NCBI RefSeq assembly: GCF_000282095.2
Contig: NZ_AKKC02000004.1
Coordinates: 620,001-684,000, forward strand
Reading direction: 5' to 3'
Length of the DNA: 64,000 bases
DNA from: Rhizobium sp. CF080
Lineage (GTDB): Bacteria; Pseudomonadota; Alphaproteobacteria; Rhizobiales; Rhizobiaceae
A model generated the notes under the pieces. That model ran no database searches. It worked only from the letters and a program-made list of their open reading frames with translations, and had not been told where the DNA came from. The translations under genes and the position numbers were made by a program. Below, piece after piece: positions 45,876-54,826 of the stretch; position 1 is the stretch's first letter; each line of letters opens with the position of its first letter.

Positions 45876-46241
45876 TTGGCGGAATATCTGGTTTGTTCGG
45901 AAGAAGAGATTGCCGATGGCGGCCGCAGGGTCGTCGCCTGCGGGGAGCGGGAGATCGGCATTTTTCGGGTGAAAGGCGCGCTGCATGCCTGGCACAACAT
46001 GTGCCCGCATCGGCAGGGGCCGATTTGTCAGGGCCGCATCTATCCCGAGGTCATCGAACCCGTCGATGAAAAAGGCGAGGTGCGGACGCTTCTATATAAC
46101 GAAGAGAACATGCACGTCGCCTGTCCGTGGCACGGCTGGGAATTCAACCTCGAGACCGGCAGCAATGCAGGCCCTGCGAAATACCGCCTGCACCGTGCCG
46201 AACTGGCGATCCGGGAGGGACAGATCTATGTTGTCCTCTGA
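45876..46241 (+). CDS. Rieske [2Fe-2S] ferredoxin-like protein with enlarged cluster loop
   Basis: A 121-residue protein, TTG start with GGGAGG upstream. Cluster ligands Cys43-x-His45 (CPHRQGP) and Cys83-x2-His86 (CPWHGWEF). There are 37 residues between His45 and Cys83, about 20 more than the usual 15-17, because of an acidic insertion (EVIEPVDEKGEV). No terminal oxygenase subunit is encoded nearby, so it may be a free-standing ferredoxin or a subunit of a novel complex with the two genes that follow. Confidence 0.85.
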   Translation: MAEYLVCSEEEIADGGRRVVACGEREIGIFRVKGALHAWHNMCPHRQGPICQGRIYPEVIEPVDEKGEVRTLLYNEENMHVACPWHGWEFNLETGSNAGPAKYRLHRAELAIREGQIYVVL

Positions 46242-46563
46242 CCCCACGTTGCGCAACGACCCCTATGGCTGGATCGAGGACGCCACCGCCGAGATCGAGA
46301 AGGCGACCGCCGAGCTCTTGGAAAACGGCGAGGCGTCGCGCGTCTCGGACGAGGCGGTCGCCCGGATGATGACGGCCGCGATCCGGCTTTATGTCGCCAA
46401 AAGCGACGGCGAGGAACGCACGTTCCGGCCGCTGACCGGCACGCGCGACGAAACGGTGACCGCCACCGAGGCGCTGTCGGCCGTCTCGGAAATCCTGCGC
46501 GCCCTGCATCTCGGGCCGATGGAACTGGCGCTGTGGTATCGCCGCCGCCCCGACGAACTGTAG
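46228..46563 (+). CDS. Small conserved protein of unknown function
   Basis: A 111-residue soluble protein I cannot assign. Mostly helical and acidic, with a YGWIEDATAEIEKATAELLENG start and a C-terminal ALSAVSEILRALHLGPMELALWYRRRP. Its ATG overlaps the Rieske stop region by 14 bases and has GGGAGGG upstream, so it is translated with the Rieske protein and probably works with it. Confidence 0.7.
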   Translation: MLSSDPTLRNDPYGWIEDATAEIEKATAELLENGEASRVSDEAVARMMTAAIRLYVAKSDGEERTFRPLTGTRDETVTATEALSAVSEILRALHLGPMELALWYRRRPDEL

Positions 46564-46605
46564 CCGCGCCTAAAAGATCCACCCTTTCGCCTGAGGAGAG
46601 CGAAC

Positions 46606-47835
46606 ATGGATATTTCCAACAAGGATCGCGCCCGCGAATTGCCGGTGCAGCAGATCGACGTCTTTACCGATACGCGCGACATTCTGGCCCATGCCAATCG
46701 GGCCGCCAAAAAGCGCGGCTTCGAGGACTGGCTGATCTGCGATGTGGACGCCCACCACACCGAGACGATTTCCTGGCACGAACTGGTGCAATATATCGAG
46801 GATCCGGTCATCCGCCATCAGGCGATGCTTTTCCACGACGAGAAGATGGGCACCGCTTCCTACGGCCTCAACGGCGACATGGGCCTTAAATACCAGGATG
46901 TCGGCGGCCGCATTCCGCATCAGGCGGGCATACGCGAAAAGGTCGATGACGGCGTGCATCGCGATGTGACCCTGTCGCGGCGAGCTATGAGCGCTCTTGG
47001 CGTCGATTACATGGTGCTGTTCCCGACACCCATGCTGACGCTCGGCCTTCATCCCCAGCCGGAAATGGAGGTCTATCTCGGCCGCGCCTATAACCGCTGG
47101 CTGATCGACAAGGTGCTCTCCAAGGACGACCGCCTGAAGACGCTCGCCTACCTGCCCTTCAACGTACCCAAGGAAGCGGAACGCACCATCGAGGAATTTT
47201 CCGGCCAACCGGGCGTCATAGGCTTCTGTGTACCGTCCGTCCGCCACAAGGCGGTGCATCATAACGACTATATGCGCATCTATGCGATGCTCGAGGAGCG
47301 CAACCTGCCGATCGCCTTCCATGCGGCCTATCACTGGCAGGACCAGTCGCTGGCGACCATCAACCGGTTCCTCGGCATGCATGCGCTCGGCTTCGTCTGG
47401 TGCAACATGGTGCACATGACCAACTGGATTTTGAACGGCATTCCGGAGCGTTTTCCGAAGCTGAAAAGCATCTGGGTGGAAAGCGGGCTCGCCTGGATCC
47501 CCTTCCTGATGCAGCGGCTCGACGACCAGTACCTGATGCGCCCCTCCGAGGCGCCGCAGCTCAAGAAGCTGCCGAGCGAATACATGCGCGAAAACTGCTG
47601 GTACACGACCCAGCCGATGGAGACGGTGAACATGAAGGCGCTGCAACTGACGCTGGAGATGATCAACGCCGAGAGCCAGCTCCTGTTTGCATCCGACTGG
47701 CCGCATTTCGATTTCGACCTGCCTCAGGAGATCTACGATCTGCCGTTCCTGAGTGAGCAGGCGAAGCGGAATATCCTGGGGCTGAACGCGGCAAAGTTGT
47801 TCAATCTGGACCCGACGCCGCGTAAGACTTTGTGA
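46606..47835 (+). CDS. Amidohydrolase-2 family metal-dependent decarboxylase/hydrolase
   Basis: A 409-residue enzyme of the ACMSD-like amidohydrolase group. Metal site pattern D-x-D-x-H-x2-E in CDVDAHHTE near residue 48, later His residues in AFHAAYHW and the GMHALGF region, and the final aspartate in FASDWPHFD. Relatives include decarboxylases of hydroxybenzoates and carboxyvanillate, and hydrolases. Third gene of the Rieske operon. The substrate is probably an aromatic acid or a ring-cleavage product; that is inference. Confidence 0.85.
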   Translation: MDISNKDRARELPVQQIDVFTDTRDILAHANRAAKKRGFEDWLICDVDAHHTETISWHELVQYIEDPVIRHQAMLFHDEKMGTASYGLNGDMGLKYQDVGGRIPHQAGIREKVDDGVHRDVTLSRRAMSALGVDYMVLFPTPMLTLGLHPQPEMEVYLGRAYNRWLIDKVLSKDDRLKTLAYLPFNVPKEAERTIEEFSGQPGVIGFCVPSVRHKAVHHNDYMRIYAMLEERNLPIAFHAAYHWQDQSLATINRFLGMHALGFVWCNMVHMTNWILNGIPERFPKLKSIWVESGLAWIPFLMQRLDDQYLMRPSEAPQLKKLPSEYMRENCWYTTQPMETVNMKALQLTLEMINAESQLLFASDWPHFDFDLPQEIYDLPFLSEQAKRNILGLNAAKLFNLDPTPRKTL

Positions 47836-47887
47836 GACGTGGAACCAAGTGATCGCCGATGAGGATACGGGATGATGCGGCATCCCA

Positions 47888-47984
47888 ACCCTTCCCCCTT
47901 GTGGGGAGGGTGGCCGGCAGGCGGGAGGGGTTTTGATGCGAAGCATAGTCCTCTCCCCAACCTCTCCCCCACAAGGGGAGGGGC
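47888..47984. repeat. Pair of inverted GC-rich palindromic elements (RIME-like)
   Basis: Two similar blocks, about 47888-47912 and 47955-47984, face each other. Each contains a CCCC-TTGTG-GGGG style hairpin with flanking CCCAACC. This is the look of the short palindromic intergenic elements common in rhizobia. They lie between the amidohydrolase and ThDP-enzyme genes and could form a large cruciform or end transcription. Confidence 0.55.
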
Positions 47985-48048
47985 TCCGCGCGACGCTTCA
48001 GCTCACCACTGCCATAATCAACATTTTCATTCACAGGGGCGATCTCAC

Positions 48049-49647
48049 ATGACCATTACCGGAGGCGATTCCATTGTCGCTTCGCTGCGCGCCCACGATG
48101 TAGATACCGTCTTCGGCATACCGGGCGCCCAGCTCTACGGCTTGTTCGACGCCTTTCAGCGCGACGGCATGCGGGTGATCACGCCGCGGCACGAGCAGAC
48201 CTGCGCCTATATGGCATTCGGTTACGCCCGCGCCTCGGGCAATCCCGGCGTCTATTCCGTCGTGCCGGGGCCGGGCGTTCTCAATACCGGCGCCGCACTG
48301 CTCACCGCCTGGGGCTGCAACGAGCCGGTTCTGTGCCTGACCGGGCAGGTACCGACGGCGTTTCTCGGCAAGGGTCGCGGCCATCTGCACGAGATGCGCG
48401 ACCAGCGCGCCGTGCTTGCCGGCCTCGCCAAGTCCGCCGAACGCTCCGACAAGGCAGGGGACGTTTCTGCCGCTATCGCCCACGCGTTTCGCGAGATGCG
48501 CTCGCTGAAGCCCGGCCCGGCGACAGTTGAAATGCCCTGGGAACAATTCGTGGCGGAGGGCGAGTTCGAGATCGCCCGGCCGCTCGAAAACCATCCGGAT
48601 CCAATGGCGGATGTAGTGATCGGTGAGGCGGCGGCTGTGATCAGCAGGGCAGAACGGCCGATGATCTTCGTCGGGCCCGGCGCGTTCGAGGCCCGTGACG
48701 AGGTGCTGCGGCTTGCGGAACGGCTGCATGCGCCGGTAGTCGGCTTTCGTTCCGGGCGCGGCGTGGTCTCCAGCCGCCACGAACTCGGCCTCACCATCGC
48801 CGAGGCCCGAAAGCTCTGGCCGGTGGTCGATTGCGTCATCGGCATCGGCACCCGGCTCGAGGTGCCGAGCTGGCGCTGGAAGCCGAGAGCCGAAGTGCCG
48901 GTGGTGCGGCTGGAAATCGACGCGGAGGAGTTGACCCGCACGCCGAAGGTCCTCGGCGTACTCGGCCGGGCGAAGACCTCTCTCACAGCGCTGCTTGACG
49001 AACTCAAGCCGCGGACGCCTTCCAACGACTGGCAGGAAGCGATCCGAACGGCGCGCGCGGAAACGGCGCAAGCCATCCAGGAAATCTCACCGCATTACGA
49101 TTATCTGCAGGCGATCCGCGCAGCTCTTCCGGACGACGGCATCCTTGTCGAAGAGGTCTGCCAGTCCGGTTTCGCCTCCTGGTACTGCTATCCGGTCTAT
49201 GAACCGCGAACCTTCATCTCGACCGGCTTCCAGGGCACACTCGGTTTCGGTTTCCCGACCGCGCTTGGCGTCAAGGTCGCCCGGCCGGACGTGCCGGTCG
49301 TGTCGATATCGGGCGACGGCGGCTTCATGTTCGCCGCCCAGGAGCTGGCGACCGCCGCGCAATACGGCATTGATGTCATCACCGTCGTCTTCAACAATTC
49401 CGCCTTCGGCAACGTGAAGCGCGACCAGAGCCAAGCGTTCGGCGGAAGACTGATCGGCTCGGAGCTGAAGAATCCGGATTTCGACAAGCTCGCCGCCGCC
49501 TTCCATGTGGATTTTGCCAGAGTGAGTGCGCCCGAGGCGCTCCGCGCGGCAATCGAGACTGCAATTGCCCGCGGCGGGCCGTGGCTGATCGAGGTACCGC
49601 TGTCGCTCGAAAGCGAAGTCAGCCCCTGGAAGTTCATTCACGGCTGA
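48049..49647 (+). CDS. Thiamine-diphosphate-dependent enzyme (acetolactate synthase/benzoylformate decarboxylase-like)
   Basis: A 532-residue ThDP enzyme. N-terminal pyrimidine domain with the catalytic glutamate in RHEQTCAYMAFGYAR, a central domain, and a C-terminal PP domain with GDGGFMFAAQEL and the NNSAFGN metal motif. ATG at 48049; the frame is open upstream through the palindromic repeats. The family covers synthases, decarboxylases and lyases of 2-keto acids; which it is cannot be told. It precedes dehydrogenase and aldolase genes. Confidence 0.88.
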   Translation: MTITGGDSIVASLRAHDVDTVFGIPGAQLYGLFDAFQRDGMRVITPRHEQTCAYMAFGYARASGNPGVYSVVPGPGVLNTGAALLTAWGCNEPVLCLTGQVPTAFLGKGRGHLHEMRDQRAVLAGLAKSAERSDKAGDVSAAIAHAFREMRSLKPGPATVEMPWEQFVAEGEFEIARPLENHPDPMADVVIGEAAAVISRAERPMIFVGPGAFEARDEVLRLAERLHAPVVGFRSGRGVVSSRHELGLTIAEARKLWPVVDCVIGIGTRLEVPSWRWKPRAEVPVVRLEIDAEELTRTPKVLGVLGRAKTSLTALLDELKPRTPSNDWQEAIRTARAETAQAIQEISPHYDYLQAIRAALPDDGILVEEVCQSGFASWYCYPVYEPRTFISTGFQGTLGFGFPTALGVKVARPDVPVVSISGDGGFMFAAQELATAAQYGIDVITVVFNNSAFGNVKRDQSQAFGGRLIGSELKNPDFDKLAAAFHVDFARVSAPEALRAAIETAIARGGPWLIEVPLSLESEVSPWKFIHG

Positions 49648-49753
49648 TCCGTCGATAACGAATTCCGTTCGACATCGACGAAAAATGCTATCGCCATGGC
49701 AGGGAGCCGTATAAAGTCGAACTCGAAGAATTCGATCCGAGAGGGCGGTTTCC

Positions 49754-50728
49754 GTGACATCAAATCAGAACACCATCCGTATCGTCGTCCTGACGGCGGT
49801 TCTGCCGGTTTCGGTGGTCTCGACGCTCGAAGGCATGGGCGGGCGGCGAATGTCCGTCGCGGACGTGCTTGGCGGAGGTGAGATGCCGGGTGTGCAGGTG
49901 CTGGTTACCGATCCCGGCGTCGGCTCCAATGCGGATGTACTTGCAAAATTCCCGGACCTGAAGCTCGTCGCCTGCTACGGCATCGGCATCGACTCGATCC
50001 ATATGCCGACAGTCAAGACGCGCGGTATCGGTATTTCCAATACGCCAGGCCTTCTGACCGAGGATGTCGCCGACCTCGCCATGGCGCTGATGCTCGCTTC
50101 GGCCCGCGATATCGTGCCCCAGACCCAATATATCCGCGACGGCCGATGGACGACGATCGCGGCAAAAGTACCGCTCGGCCGGTCGCTCAAGAACAAGGCG
50201 ATCGGCATTGTCGGGCTCGGTAATATCGGCACGGCGATTGCAGAACGGGCCAGCGCCTTCCGCATGCGCGTTTCCTATCATGGTCCGCGGCAGAAACCTG
50301 TCCCCTATACCTACGTGCCCGATCTCGTCGCGCTGGCGAAGGAGAGCGACTTCCTCGTCATCGCCAGCCGCGGCGGCGAAGACACGAAGAACATCGTCAA
50401 CCGGCAGGTGCTGGAGGCGCTGGGACCTCAGGGCACGCTGGTCAACGTCTCGCGCGGTTCGATCGTCGACGAGGCTGCGCTGGTGGAGGCGCTCAAAACC
50501 GGCAAGTTGGGTTTTGCGGCGCTGGACGTGTTCGCCAACGAGCCAAGGGTTTCGGAAAAGCTGCTGTGGATGCCGAATGTCATCATGACCCCGCACCAGG
50601 GCAGCGCGACGACGGACACTCGCCTCGCCATGGCTCTTTTGCTGGTCGCGAATGTCGACGCGTTTTTCAAGGGAACGCCGCTGCCCACGCCGGTGGTTCC
50701 GATCGCAATCTGGGCTTTTGAAATATAG
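49754..50728 (+). CDS. D-isomer-specific 2-hydroxyacid dehydrogenase
   Basis: A 324-residue NAD(P)-dependent dehydrogenase, GTG start with GAGGG upstream. Rossmann motif GIVGLGNIGTAIAER near residue 152; catalytic Arg in ASRGGEDT, Glu in ANEPR and His in TPHQGSAT. The family interconverts 2-keto and D-2-hydroxy acids such as hydroxypyruvate and glycerate. Placed between the ThDP enzyme and a class II aldolase, it may reduce the keto acid they form. Confidence 0.9.
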   Translation: MTSNQNTIRIVVLTAVLPVSVVSTLEGMGGRRMSVADVLGGGEMPGVQVLVTDPGVGSNADVLAKFPDLKLVACYGIGIDSIHMPTVKTRGIGISNTPGLLTEDVADLAMALMLASARDIVPQTQYIRDGRWTTIAAKVPLGRSLKNKAIGIVGLGNIGTAIAERASAFRMRVSYHGPRQKPVPYTYVPDLVALAKESDFLVIASRGGEDTKNIVNRQVLEALGPQGTLVNVSRGSIVDEAALVEALKTGKLGFAALDVFANEPRVSEKLLWMPNVIMTPHQGSATTDTRLAMALLLVANVDAFFKGTPLPTPVVPIAIWAFEI

Positions 50729-50742
50729 GGAGGATGTGTCAC

Positions 50743-51555
50743 ATGGCATTTCAACGTCACGTCATCGGACTGGCAGGGCAGGACGAGGGACAGGAAGTCG
50801 TCACCGAATTCGACCGGGCCTCGGTCACCGACGAGGAATGGGCCGTGCGCGTCGATCTCGCCGCCGCCTACCGGCTGGCCGCACTCTACGGCTGGGACGA
50901 CCTCATCTACACGCATATCTCGGCCCGCGTCCCAGGCACCGAAAACCACTTTCTGATCAATCCGTTCGGGATGGCCTTCGACGAGATCAAGGCAAGCAAC
51001 CTCGTCAAGATCGACCACGAGGCGAAGATCATCGGCAAGTCCGACTATCCGGTGAACGGTGCCGGTTTCGTCATCCATCACGCCGTGCACAAGGCGCGCC
51101 ACGAACTGAACTGCGTCATGCACCTGCATACCGAGGCCGGCATGGCGCTTTCCATGCTCGATTGCGGCCTGCTGCCGCTCTCCCAGCATTCGATGTTCTT
51201 CTACAACCGCATCGGCTATCACGGTTACGAGGGTCTGGCGCTCAACATGGAAGAGCAGGAGCGGCTGATCCACGACCTCGGTCCTCACAAGAACATGATC
51301 CTCAAGAACCACGGCACCCTGACCTCGGGCGAAAGTGTCGGCGAGGCGTTCGTGTGGACCTTCTGGCTGGAAAAGGCCGCCCGCGCCCAGCTCGCCGCCA
51401 TGGCTGCCCAGCCGCAGGGTCTCACGGTTCCGGCAGAGAAGATCGCCGAGCTGACCGCCCATATGTACGAGATGTCGCCGGCAAAACCGGGGCTGAAGGA
51501 ATGGCCGGCGATGCTGCGCAAGCTGGATCGGATCGATCCGAGCTATCGCGATTGA
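50743..51555 (+). CDS. Class II aldolase/adducin-like protein
   Basis: A 270-residue protein of the L-fuculose-phosphate aldolase/adducin fold. HISARVP with the first metal His, PFGMAFDEIKASNL, the MHLHTEAG histidine pair and the later KNHGTLTSG histidine are conserved. GGGAGG lies 9 bases before the ATG at 50743. Catalytic members split or decarboxylate small hydroxy-keto acids. Last gene before a bidirectional terminator. Confidence 0.88.
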   Translation: MAFQRHVIGLAGQDEGQEVVTEFDRASVTDEEWAVRVDLAAAYRLAALYGWDDLIYTHISARVPGTENHFLINPFGMAFDEIKASNLVKIDHEAKIIGKSDYPVNGAGFVIHHAVHKARHELNCVMHLHTEAGMALSMLDCGLLPLSQHSMFFYNRIGYHGYEGLALNMEEQERLIHDLGPHKNMILKNHGTLTSGESVGEAFVWTFWLEKAARAQLAAMAAQPQGLTVPAEKIAELTAHMYEMSPAKPGLKEWPAMLRKLDRIDPSYRD

Positions 51556-51615
51556 TTGCTGGAATACTCGCTGCCGCGAGGCTGCAGGCTTTGCGCCTCA
51601 GCCTCTGACATGAAA

Positions 51616-51645
51616 AAAGCCGGCTTTTCCGCCGGCTTTCTTTTT
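51616..51645. terminator. Bidirectional intrinsic terminator
   Basis: AAAGCCGGC (51616-51624), TTTTCC loop, GCCGGCTTT (51631-51639), then CTTTTT; A-tract on the other side. Serves the convergent aldolase gene and the tctC-type operon. Confidence 0.88.
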
Positions 51646-51692
51646 GGGTTCGATCACTGCAGCCCCTTACTTTAGCTCGGGGCGGTCGCAGC

Positions 51693-52676
51693 TTACTGCT
51701 GCGGGATCTGGGCGATCGCGACGTAGTCCTTCCACTCCGCGATGGTCTTGATCATCAGAGCCTGGGCTTCGGCCGGGGTAGAGATGTAGGGGTCGCCGCC
51801 CTGATCGGCCAGGAACTTCTGGGTTTCCGGCGCCTGCAGAACGGTGTTGAACCAGCCGTTGATCTTGGTGGTGATGTCTGCCGGCGTGCCCTTGGCAACC
51901 ATGGCGCCCCACCAGCCGAGCTGGTCGACGTCAAAGCCCTGTTCCTTCAGGGTCGGAACGTCGGGAGCGCCCTTCATGCGTTCCGGCGAACCGACGCCGA
52001 GCAGACGGAAGCGGCCTTCGCGCTGCTGGGAGAGGGCGAAGACCGGGTCATAGGAACCGAAGTCCATCGCGCCGCTGGTGATGTCGTTGAGCGAGTCGGC
52101 GGCGGTCTTGTACTGGACCGAAACGGTCTCCAGGCCGGCTTTCTGCTTGTAGACTTCGGCCATGACCTTGCCGGAAGTGGCGTTGACGGCGTAGGAGCCG
52201 CCGTCGCCCTTTGTCTTCATGGCGGCCGTCAGTTCCTTCAGGTCCTTGTAGGGCGCGTCCTTGGCGACCGCGATCATGAAGGCCTGCTTGTTGATGGTAG
52301 CGATGGTCATCAGGTCCTTGCCGACGTCGATCGGCGGCTTCTTCATGATCCACATGTTGCCGGCGATCGAGTTGCCGGAGTGGACGAAGATCGTGTAGCC
52401 GTCCGGCTTGGAGCGCGACGTGTATTCAGCAGCGATGTTGCTGAGTGCGCCCGGCTTGTTTTCGACAATGATCGTGGCGCCCGCAACCTTGGACACCTTG
52501 TCTGCGAAATAGCGGACGAGAACGTCGGCGCCGGAACCTGCCGGGAAGGCGCAGACGAAGGTGATCGTCTGGTCCGGATAAGCGGCCTGAGCGGGCGTAA
52601 CGTTTGCGATCTGCGCGACCGCCAGCATCGCCATGGCGGCGGTGGCTTGCGCGATCTTCTTAAGCCATTTTGTCAC
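51693..52676 (-). CDS. Tripartite tricarboxylate transporter substrate-binding protein (TctC/Bug), copy 1
   Basis: A 327-residue periplasmic protein with a Sec-type signal (KKIAQATAAMAMLAVAQ, cut near AQAA). Bug-family motifs: YPDQTITFVCAFPAGSGADVLVRY in outline, IIVENKPGA, KPDGYTIFVHSG. It binds a carboxylate and hands it to TctAB. Last gene of a five-gene minus-strand transporter operon and closely related to the next two; it is the most divergent of the three and the only one without a twin-arginine signal. Confidence 0.92.
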   Translation of the reverse strand: MTKWLKKIAQATAAMAMLAVAQIANVTPAQAAYPDQTITFVCAFPAGSGADVLVRYFADKVSKVAGATIIVENKPGALSNIAAEYTSRSKPDGYTIFVHSGNSIAGNMWIMKKPPIDVGKDLMTIATINKQAFMIAVAKDAPYKDLKELTAAMKTKGDGGSYAVNATSGKVMAEVYKQKAGLETVSVQYKTAADSLNDITSGAMDFGSYDPVFALSQQREGRFRLLGVGSPERMKGAPDVPTLKEQGFDVDQLGWWGAMVAKGTPADITTKINGWFNTVLQAPETQKFLADQGGDPYISTPAEAQALMIKTIAEWKDYVAIAQIPQQ

Positions 52677-52759
52677 TTTTCATCTCCTGTGGCGGTTCGT
52701 AAGGGTCCCTGAGAAAGAACCTGCCGCACTATGGCCACAGGGTCTTTCAAATGGGTTGA

Positions 52760-53737
52760 TTAATTTTGCGGAATCTTGGCCATGGCCACGTACGTTTTCC
52801 ACTCCTCGACGGTTTTTGCGAGCAGTGCCTGACCCTCGTCCGGGGTGCCGACATAGACGTCGCCGCCGAACTTTGCGAGGAAGGCGACAGTATCGGGCTG
52901 AGCCAGGATTTCATTGAACAGCGCGTTGATCTTGTCGACCACCGGCTTCGGCGTCGCCTTCGGAACGAAGGAACCCCACCAGCCGAGTTGGTCGATGTCG
53001 TAGCCCTGTTCCTTGGCGGTGGGGATGTTGGGCAGCGACTTCAGCCGTATCGGCGAACCGGTCGCAAGGATCCGGACACGCTTTTCATTGGCCTGCGACA
53101 GAGCGAAGACCGGGTCGTGGACGCCGTAGTCGAGAGAGCCGCTCATCATGTCGTTGAGCGAATCCTTGGCGTCCTTGAACGAGACTTCGACAGGATCGAC
53201 ACCGGCGACCTGCTTGTAGATTTCGCCGAGAACCTTTCCCGACGTGGCAGCCGTTGCGTAGCTGGCGTTGTTGCCCTTTTCCTTCAGCACCTTGGTCAGT
53301 TCCTTCATGTCCTTGATCGGGCTGTCGTAAGCCACGACGAACATGAAGGCCTGCTTGTTGATGAAGGAGGTGGTCTGCAGTTCCTTGACGACGTCGATCG
53401 GCGGCGCCTTGAACAGCGACATGTTGGCCGCCGTCGAGGTGCCCGAATGGACGTAGATCGTATATCCGTCCGGCTTGGCGCGGGCGGTGTACATGGCGGC
53501 GATGTTGCCGGCGGCACCCGGCTTGTTTTCGACGATCACCGTCTGGCCGGAGACCTTGGCGAACTTCTCGGCAAAGAAGCGGACCAGAACGTCCGCGCCG
53601 GAGCCGGCCGGGAAGGCGCAGACGAACGTGATCTGGCCGTTCGGATAAGCACCCTGCGCGAATGCGCCGAAAGGCGCGAGCGCTGCGGCTGCGGCGGTCG
53701 CCATCATCAGGTTTCTGCGTGAGATTTCAGTCGTCAT
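52760..53737 (-). CDS. Tripartite tricarboxylate transporter substrate-binding protein, copy 2
   Basis: A 325-residue Bug-family protein. ISRRNLMMATAAAAALAPFGAFA is a twin-arginine signal. Body motifs match copy 3 closely (FVCAFPAGSGADVLVRFF, VIVENKPGAAGNIAA, DGYTIYVHSGTSTAANMSLFK). ATG at 53737. It lies 70 bp downstream of copy 3 and 83 bp upstream of copy 1. Probably binds a related but not identical aromatic or carboxylic acid. Confidence 0.92.
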   Translation of the reverse strand: MTTEISRRNLMMATAAAAALAPFGAFAQGAYPNGQITFVCAFPAGSGADVLVRFFAEKFAKVSGQTVIVENKPGAAGNIAAMYTARAKPDGYTIYVHSGTSTAANMSLFKAPPIDVVKELQTTSFINKQAFMFVVAYDSPIKDMKELTKVLKEKGNNASYATAATSGKVLGEIYKQVAGVDPVEVSFKDAKDSLNDMMSGSLDYGVHDPVFALSQANEKRVRILATGSPIRLKSLPNIPTAKEQGYDIDQLGWWGSFVPKATPKPVVDKINALFNEILAQPDTVAFLAKFGGDVYVGTPDEGQALLAKTVEEWKTYVAMAKIPQN

Positions 53738-53807
53738 CGGTACAATCCTCCCTTGAATGCCCCAGTCGTTCCCATAGACAGATCCCGTGAAGCCTGTTGA
53801 ACAGGCC

Positions 53808-54791
53808 TCAGTTTTGCGGAATCTTCGCAAGCGCCACGTAGGCGCGCCACTCCTCGACGGTCTTCGCAAGAAGCTCGTCGACCTCCTTTGGCGTACCCGT
53901 GTAGACGTCTCCGCCGAACTTGTTCAGGAATGCTTCCGTTTCCGGCTTGTTGAGCACCTCCTGGAACAGCGAGTTCAGCTTCAGGACGATATCGTCGGGC
54001 GTCTTGGCCGGCACGAACACACCCCACCATCCAAGCTGGTCGACATTGAGACCGTATTCCTTGATGGCCGGAATGTCGGGTGTCGACTTCATGCGCTGCG
54101 GCGAACCGACGGCCAGCAGCCTCAGGCGCCCCTCGCGCTGCTGGCTGAGCGCGAAGACCGGGTCAAGTGCAGCGAAATCGAGCTGGCCGCTGGTGATGTC
54201 GTTCAAGGAATCCGGCCCTGTCTTGTAGGCGACTTCGGTTGCCGAGACGCCTGCGAGCTGCAGGTAGACCTCGGCGAGAACCTTGCCGGAAGTCGCCGTC
54301 GAGCCGTAGGTGGCATCGCCGCCTTTGGCTTTGAGGTGCTCGGTGAGCTGCTTCATGTCCTTGATCGGGCTGTCGGCCGCGACCGCGATCATGAAGGGCT
54401 GCTTGTTGATGAACTGGACGCCGCGCAACGCCTTGGTGACGTCGATCGACGGTTTCTTGAACAGCGACATGTTGGCCGCGGTCGAGGTGCCGGAATGGAC
54501 GTAGACCGTGTAGCCGTCGGGCTTGGCGCGGCTGACATATTCTGCGGCGATATTGCCGTTGGCGCCCGGCTTGTTCTCGACGATCACCGTCTGCTTGGAG
54601 ACGGCAGCCACCTTTTCGGAGAAGAAGCGGACCAAAACGTCGGCGCCGCTGCCGGCCGGAAAGGCGCAGACGAAGGTGATCGTAGCGTTGGGATAGCCGG
54701 ATTGCGCGAACGAGACGCCTGGCAGGACGGCGGCCATGGCCGCCGCCGCAATCAGGGTGCGTCTTGTCAGTTTCAGATGTTGTTCAGTCAT
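53808..54791 (-). CDS. Tripartite tricarboxylate transporter substrate-binding protein, copy 3
   Basis: A 327-residue Bug-family protein with a twin-arginine signal (LTRRTLIAAAAMAAVLPGVSFA). Same body motifs as copies 1 and 2. ATG at 54791 with GGAGGAGG upstream. Directly follows tctA (35 bp). Three binding proteins for one TctAB pair suggest the transporter takes several substrates or that the copies have specialised. Confidence 0.92.
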   Translation of the reverse strand: MTEQHLKLTRRTLIAAAAMAAVLPGVSFAQSGYPNATITFVCAFPAGSGADVLVRFFSEKVAAVSKQTVIVENKPGANGNIAAEYVSRAKPDGYTVYVHSGTSTAANMSLFKKPSIDVTKALRGVQFINKQPFMIAVAADSPIKDMKQLTEHLKAKGGDATYGSTATSGKVLAEVYLQLAGVSATEVAYKTGPDSLNDITSGQLDFAALDPVFALSQQREGRLRLLAVGSPQRMKSTPDIPAIKEYGLNVDQLGWWGVFVPAKTPDDIVLKLNSLFQEVLNKPETEAFLNKFGGDVYTGTPKEVDELLAKTVEEWRAYVALAKIPQN

Positions 54792-54826
54792 TGGCTCCTC
54801 CTCCAAAACTGTTGCGGAATTGTCGT

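Noticed and set aside
34082..47984. Possible CRISPR or tandem-repeat arrays among the GC-rich palindromes
   Set aside because: Only isolated hairpins are present, with no regular repeat-spacer pattern.
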